Source of the DNA: Streptococcus pseudopneumoniae
GTDB taxonomy: Bacteria > Bacillota > Bacilli > Lactobacillales > Streptococcaceae
Assembly: GCF_001070715.1 (NCBI RefSeq)
Contig: NZ_JVRR01000137.1
Location: 1-64,000 of the forward strand
DNA: 64,000 bases
Direction: 5' to 3'
Below are positions 45,358 through 54,314 of this stretch, piece after piece. The stretch's first letter is position 1. Every line of letters starts with the position of its first letter. Position numbers and translations under genes: made by a program. Under the pieces are notes generated by a model that made no database searches, had not been told where the DNA came from, and saw only the letters and a list, made by a program, of their open reading frames with translations.

Positions 45358-46314
45358 ATGAGTGAAAAAAGTAATAATCAAGGAAGGGCATATGAGTTTT
45401 CTTATTTAACTACATTGTTTGAAGAAATATCAAAAGTTCGTCCGGCAAAGATAGAAAAAAACAGTAGTTTTTATGCTGCAGAACGTGCATGGAATACTTT
45501 AACCGATTCTGAAAAAGCTATATACAAGATTAGTGCATTAGCTGGAGTAAATACTATATTTGAACTTGAACCGTTGATTTTAGATGATGGATTAGATGAG
45601 TTGGAATTGAAAATTCAATCAGATGATAAAGGTAAAGAAGGCGATGTAAGAGATGTACTGATTATTAGACGAGGTATTGAGTGGGAAATTGGTCTTAGCG
45701 TAAAACACAACCATTTTGCTGTAAAACATAGTAGATTATCTAAAAATTTAGATTTTGGAAAAAAGTGGTATGGAATAGATTGTTCTGAACAATATTGGAA
45801 AGATATTAAACCAATATTTGAATATCTTGATTCTGAAAAACAAAAGGGTTCTAAGTGGAGTGAATTACCTAACAAAGAAGACGATGTATATGTTCCTTTA
45901 TTAAATGCATTTAAAGGGGAACTGGAGAGACAAAATTGCTTGTTTAGTAAAGATATTCCTAGATTGATGGTTGAGTATTTGCTCGGAGAATTTGATTTTT
46001 ATAAAGTAATTGGGATTGATAATAAAAAGATAACTCAAATTCAAAGCTACAATTTGAGAGGAACGTTGAATAGACAGGGTAAAAAGCGTAAAAGAAGTGT
46101 TGAATTGCCAATATCAACACTTCCAACAAGGATTGTTAGCTTGGAATATAAACCAGACAGTAAGAATACATTGGAACTATACCTTGATGGCGGTTGGCAA
46201 TTTAGTTTCAGAATTCATAATGCTTCGACTAAGGTTGAATCAAGTTTGAAGTTTGATATACAAATTATAGGTATGCCTACAACAATTATATCGATAGATT
46301 GTAGATGGAAATAG
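45358..46314 (+). CDS. HaeIII-family type II restriction endonuclease
   Basis: The 318-residue protein begins with SNNQGRAYEFSYLTTLFEEI and contains GDVRDVLIIRRGIEWEIGLSVKHNHFAVKHSRLS (from about residue 95), the hallmark region of the RE_HaeIII family, where E/D and SVKHNH form the catalytic core. The prototype cuts GGCC. RBS GGCGGAGGTAATC precedes the ATG, 13 bp after the methyltransferase. The C-terminal 150 residues end in beta-rich sequence (RIHNASTKVESSLKFDIQII). No truncation is visible, so the system should be active if expressed. Confidence 0.8.
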   Translation: MSEKSNNQGRAYEFSYLTTLFEEISKVRPAKIEKNSSFYAAERAWNTLTDSEKAIYKISALAGVNTIFELEPLILDDGLDELELKIQSDDKGKEGDVRDVLIIRRGIEWEIGLSVKHNHFAVKHSRLSKNLDFGKKWYGIDCSEQYWKDIKPIFEYLDSEKQKGSKWSELPNKEDDVYVPLLNAFKGELERQNCLFSKDIPRLMVEYLLGEFDFYKVIGIDNKKITQIQSYNLRGTLNRQGKKRKRSVELPISTLPTRIVSLEYKPDSKNTLELYLDGGWQFSFRIHNASTKVESSLKFDIQIIGMPTTIISIDCRWK

Positions 46315-46355
46315 GAATGCTAGGAGGGTCTGATAGTTTTATCAGATGTAATATT

Positions 46356-48239
46356 ATGGAAAATAGTGGATTTAAAATAAAATTTGATAAGAATACAATT
46401 GATCATCTAGGTATTAAGTTGTATAGCAAATTTCCCCCAGTAATTGCTGAACTTATTTCTAACTCATATGATGCAGATGCTGAAAATGTTGTAATAGAAA
46501 TAGATTACAATAATAAAATTGTTACAGTTACAGATGATGGAATTGGAATGAATCACGAGGAATTGAATGAAAATTTCTTGAAAATTGGTAGAAATAGAAG
46601 AAAAGCTGAGGGAACTGGATTATCTAAAATTAAAGGCAGAAAAGTAACCGGTAAAAAGGGACTTGGGAAATTAGCAGTATTTGGAATAGCAAACACAATT
46701 GAAGTTCATTCGATAAAAGAAGGAATAAAAAACGCCTTTAGTATGAACTACGATGAACTTAAGGCTGAAATCAAGGATGAATATAAGCCAAAGGCATTAT
46801 ATGAAAATGAAAAAACAGATGAGCTACATCAAACACAAGTAATTATTAAAGAGATAACTCAAAAAAATATTATGGATATAGACACTCTGGCATATAATTT
46901 ATCAAAAAGATTTTCGTTCTATGATTCTGATTTTAAAGTGGAGTTAGTTGATTTAACATCGGATAGACGCATTGAAATAACTAAATCCATATATTTTGAG
47001 AAATTAGATAAAGAATTTGACTGGAATTTCCCAGATGATTTTGAAAGCGAGTTAAGTCAAACGGAATGGTTTGAATGGTTGAAATCTCATAATGTTTCAG
47101 GTAAAATTTTTACAAAAAAAACACCATTGAACAAATCGGAAGCAGGTTTTTACATTTATGTAAGAAATAAACTTGCTGCTGAGAATGATTTTTTTGATGA
47201 CAGAGCGAATGATACGTTTAATGGATATGTTACTGGATATTTTAATATAGATTTTATTGATGATTCAAATGAAGCTGATTTTATATCCACAGATAGAAAA
47301 AACATTTTATGGGAAGCGGATGAAGATACAGCTAAATTAAAACAATATCTTAATAAATTAGTATCTAAAGTTTCAAATTCTTGGAGAAAAAAGAGAAAAG
47401 ATAAGAAAGAAGAACAGTTGCAACTTCCTGAAGATTTTTTTGAAGGAATGTCAAAACTCGAAATATCTAGTATAAATAAAGTTAAAGATACTTTAATTGC
47501 TAACTCGATAGAAACTGATAATATTGACTCGTTGAAACGAATCTTAGATAGCATGAAAACATTATATAAATTTGAAAGTTTTCAAAATTATATTGCCGAG
47601 TTAGATGATGAAGATTTAACGGTTGATAAAGTGGAAAAAATTACTACAGATTGGGAATATATAGAATCTAAAGAGTTGGCTAAAATATCAATCGGACGTA
47701 TTAAGGCAATTGAACAGTTCGAAAAGTATGTAAGAAATGATGCAAGTGAAACAAAAGTTATTCAACCTTTCTTAGAAAAATTTCCATGGATATTGGATCC
47801 AAGGATTACAACATTTGAACGAGAAGTTACCTTCAAGAAGATATTAAAAGAAAATTTTCCAGATACAGAACTTGAAGAAAAAAATAGAAGACTAGATTTT
47901 CTTTGCAATTTAGTAAATGGCGAATTGATAATAATTGAATTAAAGAGACCAAGAATAAAAATTTCGTTAAAAGAAATTAGACAAGCAAGGGAATACGAAA
48001 GATTTTTGCTGAAAAATCATAAAGAGAGTATTGCAAACGGTGTTAAAACATTTTTGATTTCAGATAGTTTTGTGATGGACGATGAGACGACAGATTTTTA
48101 TTCGTCTTTGGAAGATACAGGCAAACTCTATATTAAATCGTATTCAGATTTACTGCAGCAGGCAAAGCAATATAATAAAGATTATATAACTAGGTATAAA
48201 GAGATTGAGAGCATTTATAAACCAGATAAAGAAGTATAG
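46356..48239 (+). CDS. GHKL-ATPase fused to a PD-(D/E)XK nuclease-like domain
   Basis: Residues 1-200 form an Hsp90/MutL-type ATPase: the N-box ELISNSYDADAENVVIEI, VTDDGIGMNHEEL and GKKGLGKLAVFGI. A middle region (about 230-470) is helical. The C-terminal domain has a nuclease pattern, ASETKVIQPFLEKFPWILDP, then RRLDFLC near residue 510 and ELIIIELKRPRIK near residue 525: the D followed by E-x-K of PD-(D/E)XK enzymes, like DUF4263/Shedu nucleases. The start is uncertain: 46305, overlapping the endonuclease gene by 10 bp, is also in frame, but homology-like sequence begins at 46356. It sits between endonuclease and second methyltransferase. A defence role is likely; mechanism unknown. Confidence 0.75.
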   Translation: MENSGFKIKFDKNTIDHLGIKLYSKFPPVIAELISNSYDADAENVVIEIDYNNKIVTVTDDGIGMNHEELNENFLKIGRNRRKAEGTGLSKIKGRKVTGKKGLGKLAVFGIANTIEVHSIKEGIKNAFSMNYDELKAEIKDEYKPKALYENEKTDELHQTQVIIKEITQKNIMDIDTLAYNLSKRFSFYDSDFKVELVDLTSDRRIEITKSIYFEKLDKEFDWNFPDDFESELSQTEWFEWLKSHNVSGKIFTKKTPLNKSEAGFYIYVRNKLAAENDFFDDRANDTFNGYVTGYFNIDFIDDSNEADFISTDRKNILWEADEDTAKLKQYLNKLVSKVSNSWRKKRKDKKEEQLQLPEDFFEGMSKLEISSINKVKDTLIANSIETDNIDSLKRILDSMKTLYKFESFQNYIAELDDEDLTVDKVEKITTDWEYIESKELAKISIGRIKAIEQFEKYVRNDASETKVIQPFLEKFPWILDPRITTFEREVTFKKILKENFPDTELEEKNRRLDFLCNLVNGELIIIELKRPRIKISLKEIRQAREYERFLLKNHKESIANGVKTFLISDSFVMDDETTDFYSSLEDTGKLYIKSYSDLLQQAKQYNKDYITRYKEIESIYKPDKEV

Positions 48240-48269
48240 TGATAAAACAACTTGAAAGGAGGTGTGGTT

Positions 48270-49523
48270 ATGCTCAATATAGTAGATGTGTTTTCGGGAG
48301 CAGGTGGATTAACCGAAGGCTTTAGGTATAAAGACTATTATAATTTTATTTGTCATATAGAAATGGACAAAGATGCTTGCTCTTCTTTAGAATTAAGAAA
48401 CATATATTACTATTTAAAAAAAGAAAATAACCTATCTCCATATTTTGAATATATTCAAGGAAAAATCTCGAGAGATGATTTGTACTCGATTATACCAAGA
48501 AATCTAACTAAAGATATATTGAATAAGGAAATAAGTAAAGATACTATACCTTCGATTTTTGAATTTATTGACCAAAGATTAGGCAATAATGAGTTAGATG
48601 GTATTATTGGTGGACCACCGTGTCAGGCATACTCTACAATCGGTAGAGCCAATAACAAGTCGAAAAAATCTACAGATAAAAGAATTTATCTGTATAAACA
48701 TTATTTAGATTTTCTGGATAAATATAAACCAAAGTTCTTTGTTTTTGAAAATGTTAAAGGGTTGCTTTCTTTTAAAGATTTATCAGGAGAGTTACTCTTG
48801 CCAAAAATAATTTGCGAATTTGATAAGTGCGGATATGAGGTAGATTATCAAATAGTAGATGCAAGTAATTATGGTGTAGTACAAAAAAGAGAACGTTTAA
48901 TACTTGTCGGACATCGAAAAGATTTAGTGTTCGATAACTCATTTTTTGACAGTTTGGCTGAATATGTTGAGGCTGCTCCAACTATAAAAGAATTGTTTGA
49001 GGACTTGCCAAGTATAAAGTCTGGAGGAAGTTCTCATAAGTATCGTTGTGATGTTTCGAGTCAGTTCGTTGAAAAATATATTCGTAAAAAAGATGATATT
49101 TTAACACAACATGCTGCAAGACCTCATAATGAAAATGATTTGAAGATATATAAATTGGTACTAAGAGCTAAGAAAAAAGGTAAGAATTTAAGGTATATCG
49201 ATATACCTGAAGAACTACAAACGCATTCTAATACAACATCTTTTTTAGATAGATATAAAGCTTTGGATTATGGCTCTGTTAGTCATACAGTTGTTGCTCA
49301 TATAGCGAAAGATGGACATTACTATATTCATCCAGATTTAAGACAGAATCGTTCAATTACAGTAAGAGAAGCAGCTAGAATACAAGGATTTCCAGATGAT
49401 TTTTATTTTGAACATTCACGAACAGCTGCATTTAAACAGATAGGCAATGCTGTTCCACCAATTTTATCTAAAAAAATTGCAATGGCCGTTATAGATTTTT
49501 TGAGAGGAGAAAAAGGAGAATGA
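48270..49523 (+). CDS. DNA (cytosine-5) methyltransferase, second of the cassette
   Basis: The 417-residue enzyme starts at 48270 behind GAAAGGAGGTGTGG. It has motif I DVFSGAGGLTEGF, motif IV GGPPCQAYSTIGR with catalytic cysteine at about residue 118, motif VI ENVKGLLS, motif VIII QKRERLILVGH and motif X QIGNAVPPILS. The unusual feature is an insertion of about 40-50 residues between motifs I and IV. It is only modestly similar to the methyltransferase at 44322. It may protect a site cut by the adjacent ATPase-nuclease protein, or methylate a second strand or site. It converges with the relaxase gene, 1 bp apart. Confidence 0.9.
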   Translation: MLNIVDVFSGAGGLTEGFRYKDYYNFICHIEMDKDACSSLELRNIYYYLKKENNLSPYFEYIQGKISRDDLYSIIPRNLTKDILNKEISKDTIPSIFEFIDQRLGNNELDGIIGGPPCQAYSTIGRANNKSKKSTDKRIYLYKHYLDFLDKYKPKFFVFENVKGLLSFKDLSGELLLPKIICEFDKCGYEVDYQIVDASNYGVVQKRERLILVGHRKDLVFDNSFFDSLAEYVEAAPTIKELFEDLPSIKSGGSSHKYRCDVSSQFVEKYIRKKDDILTQHAARPHNENDLKIYKLVLRAKKKGKNLRYIDIPEELQTHSNTTSFLDRYKALDYGSVSHTVVAHIAKDGHYYIHPDLRQNRSITVREAARIQGFPDDFYFEHSRTAAFKQIGNAVPPILSKKIAMAVIDFLRGEKGE

Positions 49524-49524
49524 A

Positions 49525-50856
49525 TTACCTTTCAATCTCCTTACCCATATATTTTTCATAATTTTTTCTGATTTGATATAGTTCTTTCATATCGGATTTT
49601 GAAGAAGAATACTCTTGCATCAGGGTATTCTTTTTTTCATGCAATGAATCAAGCTCTTTCAAAATATCCTTGGAGTTTGGAAGTTTTGAGTAAGATTTTT
49701 TTAGGTCTGAAAGGGCATTTTCATAGAGCGTTATTTCTGATTTATGTTCTTCAGAAAAAGCCTTATCAGATGGATCTTTCTTATATTCTAAATAGATTTG
49801 ACGATACAATTTTACGGTATGAACTTGTTCCATAATATTTGATAGAGTTGAAATTTTGTTATCAACAACTTTGATTTGATCCTGTAAATCTTGTCTTTTT
49901 AATGCACTCTCTTTAATGTATTCATCAAGCTGGGAGATAGACTTAAATCTTTTTTCACGCATCAAAAGTACAGTATCGGCTGCAGTTTTCAAATTATGTT
50001 TTGTAGCCCAATACTCATAGCCTTTACTTGATTTTATCTTTTCATTATTCTCAATATCAATTATATTTCCGATACGTTTTTTAACAGCATAGGTTCTTTG
50101 ATTAGCATTATCTAAGATACGCTCTTTTAATCTATCCTCAGTATAATCTTCTCCAATAGTCTTAGCTCTTGTAAATCTTTCTTTGTCCTTGTGCTTAAAT
50201 GCAATATGTTTTCCATATTTGATTTCATAATTAAGGGTAGCCATTCTCTTTATAAAATCAGCCCAATCTTTGGATTGTTTAATAGCTCTATCTATATCAA
50301 ATTGAAGTCTACTTTTCCAAGAAGTACCTTTCTTAAGTTGGTCATTTTCATACCATGACTTACCATTAGTTTTATATTTCTTCCTATAAGTTTCGTAGAA
50401 CTCATCAATAACAGATAGGTTGTTTTCTTTGCATAGTTTATCACTTTGATACCTAATTTGATGATAGCTTCTCTTGTTGGATTGATAGCACTTGCCTGTA
50501 ACCATATTTACATTATTGAATATGATGTGATTGTGGATATGCCCTTTATCTATGTGAGTAGATAGTACAAATTCATATTCGTCCTTTAATATCTTTTTAC
50601 ACAGTTCAAGACCGATTTGATGTGCCATTTCGGGCGTTGCTTCACTAGGCATAAATGACTGAATAAGGTGTCTTGCAAGTACTGTTCCATTAACTTTATT
50701 ATCTTCTCTAGTCTTCATAAAAGCAGTATGGGCAGTAGAAGCAAAGCACTTATTTGTGCTTACCAATATTTTTTCGTCTGTCTTTTCTTCATTTGTTATA
50801 TAGGCAATAGCGAGGTTAAGTGTTGATTTTATAGGGTGTATTTTTGTAATTGCCAC
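49525..50856 (-). CDS. MobP-type relaxase (second ICE)
   Basis: The 443-residue relaxase nicks oriT and stays bound to the transferred strand. It begins MAITKIHPIKSTLNLAIAYI, with the probable catalytic tyrosine at residue 19, and has the HUH metal-binding motif HIDKGHIHNHIIFN near residues 103-116. The C-terminal 180 residues are charged coiled coil. The start is GTG: GGAGATGACATATAA on the minus strand precedes it, and the codon directly abuts the mobC stop, so the two are translationally coupled. It is read toward the methyltransferase, opposite to the transfer operon. Confidence 0.88.
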   Translation of the reverse strand: MAITKIHPIKSTLNLAIAYITNEEKTDEKILVSTNKCFASTAHTAFMKTREDNKVNGTVLARHLIQSFMPSEATPEMAHQIGLELCKKILKDEYEFVLSTHIDKGHIHNHIIFNNVNMVTGKCYQSNKRSYHQIRYQSDKLCKENNLSVIDEFYETYRKKYKTNGKSWYENDQLKKGTSWKSRLQFDIDRAIKQSKDWADFIKRMATLNYEIKYGKHIAFKHKDKERFTRAKTIGEDYTEDRLKERILDNANQRTYAVKKRIGNIIDIENNEKIKSSKGYEYWATKHNLKTAADTVLLMREKRFKSISQLDEYIKESALKRQDLQDQIKVVDNKISTLSNIMEQVHTVKLYRQIYLEYKKDPSDKAFSEEHKSEITLYENALSDLKKSYSKLPNSKDILKELDSLHEKKNTLMQEYSSSKSDMKELYQIRKNYEKYMGKEIER

Positions 50857-51216
50857 TTATATGTCATCTCCTTTGTTGGTAGTTTTATTGAGCAGTAGGG
50901 AATGTATTTGCCATATTTCTTTTGATAGATGTTCAATTTGGGACTGCATATCTTTGATGTCATCGCTATAGATAACACCAGTTGAATTAACTCGTTTAGC
51001 AATTTGGTTGACGCTACTTGCGTATCGAAAAAGTAGTCCCTGAATTTCTCTAAAGGGCTGTAAATCAACAACATAAATATCTGTTTCAGATACTACTTTT
51101 CTTAGAAAGTGGTTCATCGTCTTACATTTTGCCATCTTCATTTTCTTTTCAAAAAGTGCTTTTTCTTCTTCTGTTAAGTTTATTTTCAGCTGAACATTTC
51201 TAATTCTATTTACCAT
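50857..51216 (-). CDS. MobC-like relaxosome accessory protein
   Basis: The 119-residue protein begins with VNRIRNVQLKINLTEEEKALFEKK, a ribbon-helix-helix-like DNA-binding start, and continues MNHFLRKVVSETDIYVVDLQPF and SSVNQIAKRVN, the MobC pattern. It helps the relaxase melt and nick oriT. A ribosome binding site (AAAGGAAGT on the minus strand) lies just before it, and the adjacent inverted-repeat region at 51249-51380 is the likely binding site. Confidence 0.85.
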   Translation of the reverse strand: MVNRIRNVQLKINLTEEEKALFEKKMKMAKCKTMNHFLRKVVSETDIYVVDLQPFREIQGLLFRYASSVNQIAKRVNSTGVIYSDDIKDMQSQIEHLSKEIWQIHSLLLNKTTNKGDDI

Positions 51217-51248
51217 GTCTGTTACTTCCTTTCATAAAATCTGAGGTC

Positions 51249-51380
51249 TTAGGGTACGCCCTAACAAGTTAAAAATTGATAAAAAAGAAGCAACACCACG
51301 AGGGGGCTGCTTCATCGATTTTTCGTAAGTGGGTACACACTTACTGTGCTTGCTACATAAGAATGATTTGTAAAGCAAGC
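51249..51380. other. Candidate origin of transfer (oriT) of the second ICE
   Basis: The region directly upstream of mobC holds a cluster of inverted repeats: TTAGGG/CCCTAA (51249-51264), GAAGCA/TGCTTC (51287-51313), GTAAGTG/CACTTAC (51325-51344) and GCTTGC/GCAAGC (51348-51380). Such clusters beside mobC-relaxase genes are typical of oriT. The nick site cannot be placed from sequence alone. Confidence 0.6.
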
Positions 51381-51463
51381 GTTAAGCGAGATATGAGTTT
51401 GTGTCTTAATTATACCAAGTATAGAAGTTAATGTCAGCGTTTTATCTAAAACACATTTATAAC

Positions 51464-51494
51464 ATGACAAAAAATGTCATATTTATGGTATAAT
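51464..51494 (+). promoter_or_regulatory. Promoter with palindromic operator
   Basis: ATGACA (51464-51469) and TGTCAT (51475-51480) form a perfect inverted repeat around AAAAA; the first arm can act as the -35 box for TATAAT at 51489-51494. It drives the truncated regulator gene at 51520, which could be autoregulated through it. Confidence 0.6.
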
Positions 51495-51519
51495 AGTAAC
51501 TACTAGGAGTGGTTAAATA

Positions 51520-51846
51520 ATGAAAAACAATAGATTGTTTAAAATTTTGTATTATGTACTGGAAAAAGGAAAAGTAACGGCAAATGAACTTGCGGAAAAA
51601 TATGAAGTATCAATAAGGACAATTTATAGAGATATTGATGTCCTTAGCAGTTCCGGAATTCCCATCTACGCCACCCAAGGGAAAGGTGGTGGAATAGAAA
51701 TAGCGGATGATTTTGTGTTGAAAAAATCATTTCTTTCTGAGAACGAGCAAGAACAGATTTTGATTGCCTTAAAAGGTTTAGAACTGACAAATAAGGAGTA
51801 CGAAAATGAACTTTTAACCAAATTAACCGCTTTATTTCAGGTATAA
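51520..51846 (+). pseudogene. WYL/DeoR-type transcription regulator, truncated by the Tn916-type element
   Basis: The N-terminal 107 or so residues are intact: HTH_11 domain MKNNRLFKILYYVLEKGKVT, then ELAEKYEVSIRTIYRDIDVLSSSG, and IYATQGKGGGIEIADDF of YafY-like regulators. Members of the family have about 300 residues with a WYL ligand-sensing domain. Here the frame ends at FQV just where Tn916-type end sequence begins. The remainder should lie at the far end of the Tn916-type element. RBS ACTAGGAGTGG precedes the ATG. Confidence 0.8.
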
Positions 51847-52083
51847 AAATAGCATAAAAATCTAGTTATCCGCATAAAAACTGGACTTATCACACTTTAT
51901 CAAGGTCAAAACCACTCAATTTACTACTAATTTACTACTTATGAATGAGCTTTGATACGACGATTTATCCTTGAAAAGTGAAGATATAAAGATACTTCCA
52001 ATAAAATTTGAATATTTAATAGGTAGACACTTCAAAAAATGAGGTGTCTATTTTTTTACCCGATTTTGAAAGGAAGTGAACTT

Positions 52084-52158
52084 ATGAAAACAAAAAATCA
52101 AGAATCAAAAGGTCGTTCCCCACTCTTTAAGACCATCAAACATTCATTCAGCCAATAA
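52084..52158 (+). CDS. Short Tn916 leader-region peptide
   Basis: This is a 24-codon frame beginning MKTKNQESKGRSPLFK, preceded by TGAAAGGAAGTGAAC. It is basic and lies 22 bp before orf23. It may correspond to the short reading frame annotated before orf23 in Tn916-like elements. It may simply be a leader peptide. Confidence 0.4.
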   Translation: MKTKNQESKGRSPLFKTIKHSFSQ

Positions 52159-52180
52159 AAAAGAAAGGATAGGTAAAAAT

Positions 52181-52495
52181 ATGGAACTTAAATTTGTGAT
52201 TCCCAACATGGAAAAAACATTCGGCAATTTAGAATTTGCTGGCGAGGATAAAGTCGTTCAGCGAAGAATCAACGGACGGCTAACTGTCTTATCAAGAAGC
52301 TATAATCTCTATTCTGATGTTCAAAGAGCAGATGATATTGTGGTGGTGCTTCCTGCTGAAGCTGGCGAAAAACATTTCGGCTTTGAGGAACGTGTGAAGT
52401 TAGTCAATCCACGTATTACCGCAGAGGGCTACAAAATCGGCACTCGTGGTTTTACAAATTACCTTTTACATGCTGACGACATGATAAAAGAATAA
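52181..52495 (+). CDS. orf23: Tn916 Orf23 (DUF961-type)
   Basis: The 104-residue protein begins MELKFVIPNMEKTFGNLEFA and includes GRLTVLSRSYNLYSDVQRAD. It belongs with Orf22 to the DUF961 group. In Tn916-like elements, proteins of this group are reported as small accessory factors of relaxosome/DNA processing, a role I recall with moderate certainty. The size equals the standard Tn916 protein. RBS AAAGAAAGGATAGG precedes the start. Confidence 0.9.
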   Translation: MELKFVIPNMEKTFGNLEFAGEDKVVQRRINGRLTVLSRSYNLYSDVQRADDIVVVLPAEAGEKHFGFEERVKLVNPRITAEGYKIGTRGFTNYLLHADDMIKE

Positions 52496-52510
52496 AGAAA
52501 GAGAGGAAAA

Positions 52511-52897
52511 ATGATGAGATTAGCAAATGGCATTGTATTAGATAAAGACACGACTTTTGGAGAATTGAAATTCTCTGCTCTACGTCGTGAAGTGAGAATC
52601 CAAAATGAAGACGGGTCGGTTTCAGATGAAATCAAGGAACGTACCTATGACTTAAAATCCAAAGGACAAGGACGCATGATTCAAGTAAGTATTCCTGCCA
52701 GCGTGCCTTTGAAAGAGTTTGATTATAACGCACGGGTGGAACTTATCAATCCCATTGCGGACACCGTTGCTACTGCCACCTATCAAGGAGCAGATGTTGA
52801 CTGGTATATCAAGGCAGACGATATTGTGCTGACAAAGGATTCTAGTTCATTCAAAGCTCAACCACAAGCAAAGAAAGAACCGACACAAGACAAATAG
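52511..52897 (+). CDS. orf22: Tn916 Orf22 (DUF961-type)
   Basis: The 128-residue protein is paralogous to Orf23 (LANGIVLDKDTTFGELKFSA; YNARVELINPIADTVATATY). A polar C-terminal tail ends KKEPTQDK. The gene lies 15 bp after orf23 with RBS AGAGAGGAAAAA. It is likely part of the DNA-processing complex acting at oriT, together with Orf23 and Orf20. Confidence 0.9.
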   Translation: MMRLANGIVLDKDTTFGELKFSALRREVRIQNEDGSVSDEIKERTYDLKSKGQGRMIQVSIPASVPLKEFDYNARVELINPIADTVATATYQGADVDWYIKADDIVLTKDSSSFKAQPQAKKEPTQDK

Positions 52898-52925
52898 TCG
52901 CTAGGTAGAAAGGAGACTTTTTCGC

Positions 52926-54311
52926 ATGAAACAGCGTGGTAAAAGGATTCGCCCATCTGGTAAAGATTTAGTCTTTCATTTTACGATAGCGTCACTCCTG
53001 CCTGTTTTCCTGCTGGTTGTCGGACTGTTTCATGTGAAGACAATCCAGCAGATCAACTGGCAGGATTTTAACCTATCACAAGCAGATAAGATTGACATTC
53101 CCTATTTAATTATCAGTTTCAGTGTCGCAATTCTTATCTGCTTGCTGGTAGCGTTTGTATTCAAACGGGTTCGCTATGATACGGTTAAACAACTTTACCA
53201 CCGTCAAAAACTGGCAAAGATGATACTTGAAAACAAGTGGTATGAATCTGAACAGGTCAAAACAGAGGGTTTCTTTAAAGATAGTGCTGGTCGTACAAAG
53301 GAAAAGATAACCTACTTCCCTAAAATGTATTATCGACTTAAAAATGGCTTGATACAGATACGGGTGGAAATCACGCTGGGAAAATATCAAGACCAACTCT
53401 TACACTTGGAAAAGAAATTAGAGAGTGGCTTGTACTGTGAGCTGACGGATAAAGAGTTAAAGGATTCCTATGTGGAATATACTTTGCTCTATGACACCAT
53501 AGCCAGTCGTATTTCTATTGATGAAGTAGAAGCTAAAGATGGTAAACTTCGCTTAATGAAAAACGTATGGTGGGAATATGATAAGCTCCCTCATATGTTG
53601 ATTGCTGGTGGTACAGGTGGCGGTAAAACTTACTTTATACTGACACTGATTGAAGCCTTGCTTCATACAGATTCAAAACTGTATATTCTTGACCCGAAAA
53701 ATGCTGACCTTGCGGACTTAGGTTCTGTGATGGCAAATGTCTACTATAGAAAAGAAGACTTGCTTTCTTGCATTGAAACATTCTATGAAGAAATGATGAA
53801 ACGTAGTGAGGAAATGAAGCAGATGAAGAACTATAAGACTGGCAAAAATTATGCTTACTTAGGTCTCCCGGCACACTTCTTAATCTTTGATGAATACGTC
53901 GCTTTCATGGAAATGCTGGGAACAAAAGAAAACACCGCAGTTATGAATAAGCTGAAACAGATTGTCATGTTAGGTCGTCAAGCTGGCTTCTTTCTAATAC
54001 TGGCTTGTCAACGTCCAGACGCAAAATATTTAGGCGACGGAATCCGTGATCAGTTTAATTTCAGAGTGGCTTTAGGTCGTATGTCTGAAATGGGCTATGG
54101 CATGATGTTTGGCAGTGACGTACAAAAGGATTTCTTCTTAAAGCGAATCAAAGGTCGTGGCTATGTTGATGTAGGAACAAGTGTCATATCAGAGTTTTAT
54201 ACTCCCCTTGTACCAAAAGGATATGATTTCTTGGAGGAAATTAAAAAGTTATCCAACAGCAGACAGTCCACGCAGGCGACGTGCGAAGCGGAAGTCGCAG
54301 GTGTGGACTGA
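52926..54311 (+). CDS. orf21: Tn916 Orf21, FtsK/SpoIIIE-type coupling protein
   Basis: The 461-residue protein has two N-terminal membrane segments (about residues 23-41 and 60-80) and an FtsK/HerA ATPase domain with Walker A AGGTGGGKTYF near residue 227. The Walker B region is FLIFDEYVAFME near residue 318. It is the coupling protein (TcpA-like) of Tn916 transfer and differs in family from the two VirD4 proteins elsewhere in the window. RBS AGAAAGGAGAC precedes the start. It ends just before the oriT hairpins. Confidence 0.93.
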   Translation: MKQRGKRIRPSGKDLVFHFTIASLLPVFLLVVGLFHVKTIQQINWQDFNLSQADKIDIPYLIISFSVAILICLLVAFVFKRVRYDTVKQLYHRQKLAKMILENKWYESEQVKTEGFFKDSAGRTKEKITYFPKMYYRLKNGLIQIRVEITLGKYQDQLLHLEKKLESGLYCELTDKELKDSYVEYTLLYDTIASRISIDEVEAKDGKLRLMKNVWWEYDKLPHMLIAGGTGGGKTYFILTLIEALLHTDSKLYILDPKNADLADLGSVMANVYYRKEDLLSCIETFYEEMMKRSEEMKQMKNYKTGKNYAYLGLPAHFLIFDEYVAFMEMLGTKENTAVMNKLKQIVMLGRQAGFFLILACQRPDAKYLGDGIRDQFNFRVALGRMSEMGYGMMFGSDVQKDFFLKRIKGRGYVDVGTSVISEFYTPLVPKGYDFLEEIKKLSNSRQSTQATCEAEVAGVD

Positions 54312-54314
54312 TCT

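Larger units (their letters stand above)
17842..51846 (+). mobile_element. Second ICE, Tn1549-like clostridial type, inserted in the outer ICE
   Basis: The segment has the gene order of Tn1549-like elements of Firmicutes: KilA-N, initiator, PcfB, VirD4, SSB, Maff2-like, VirB6, PrgI, VirB4, C40/CHAP hydrolase, DUF4315, DUF4366, TopB, C5 methyltransferase, giant methylase/helicase, MobC and relaxase. It starts where the outer methylase gene is broken. Its right part is interrupted by the Tn916-type element, and its integrase is not in the window. It duplicates nearly every transfer function of the outer ICE with different sequences. Confidence 0.82.
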
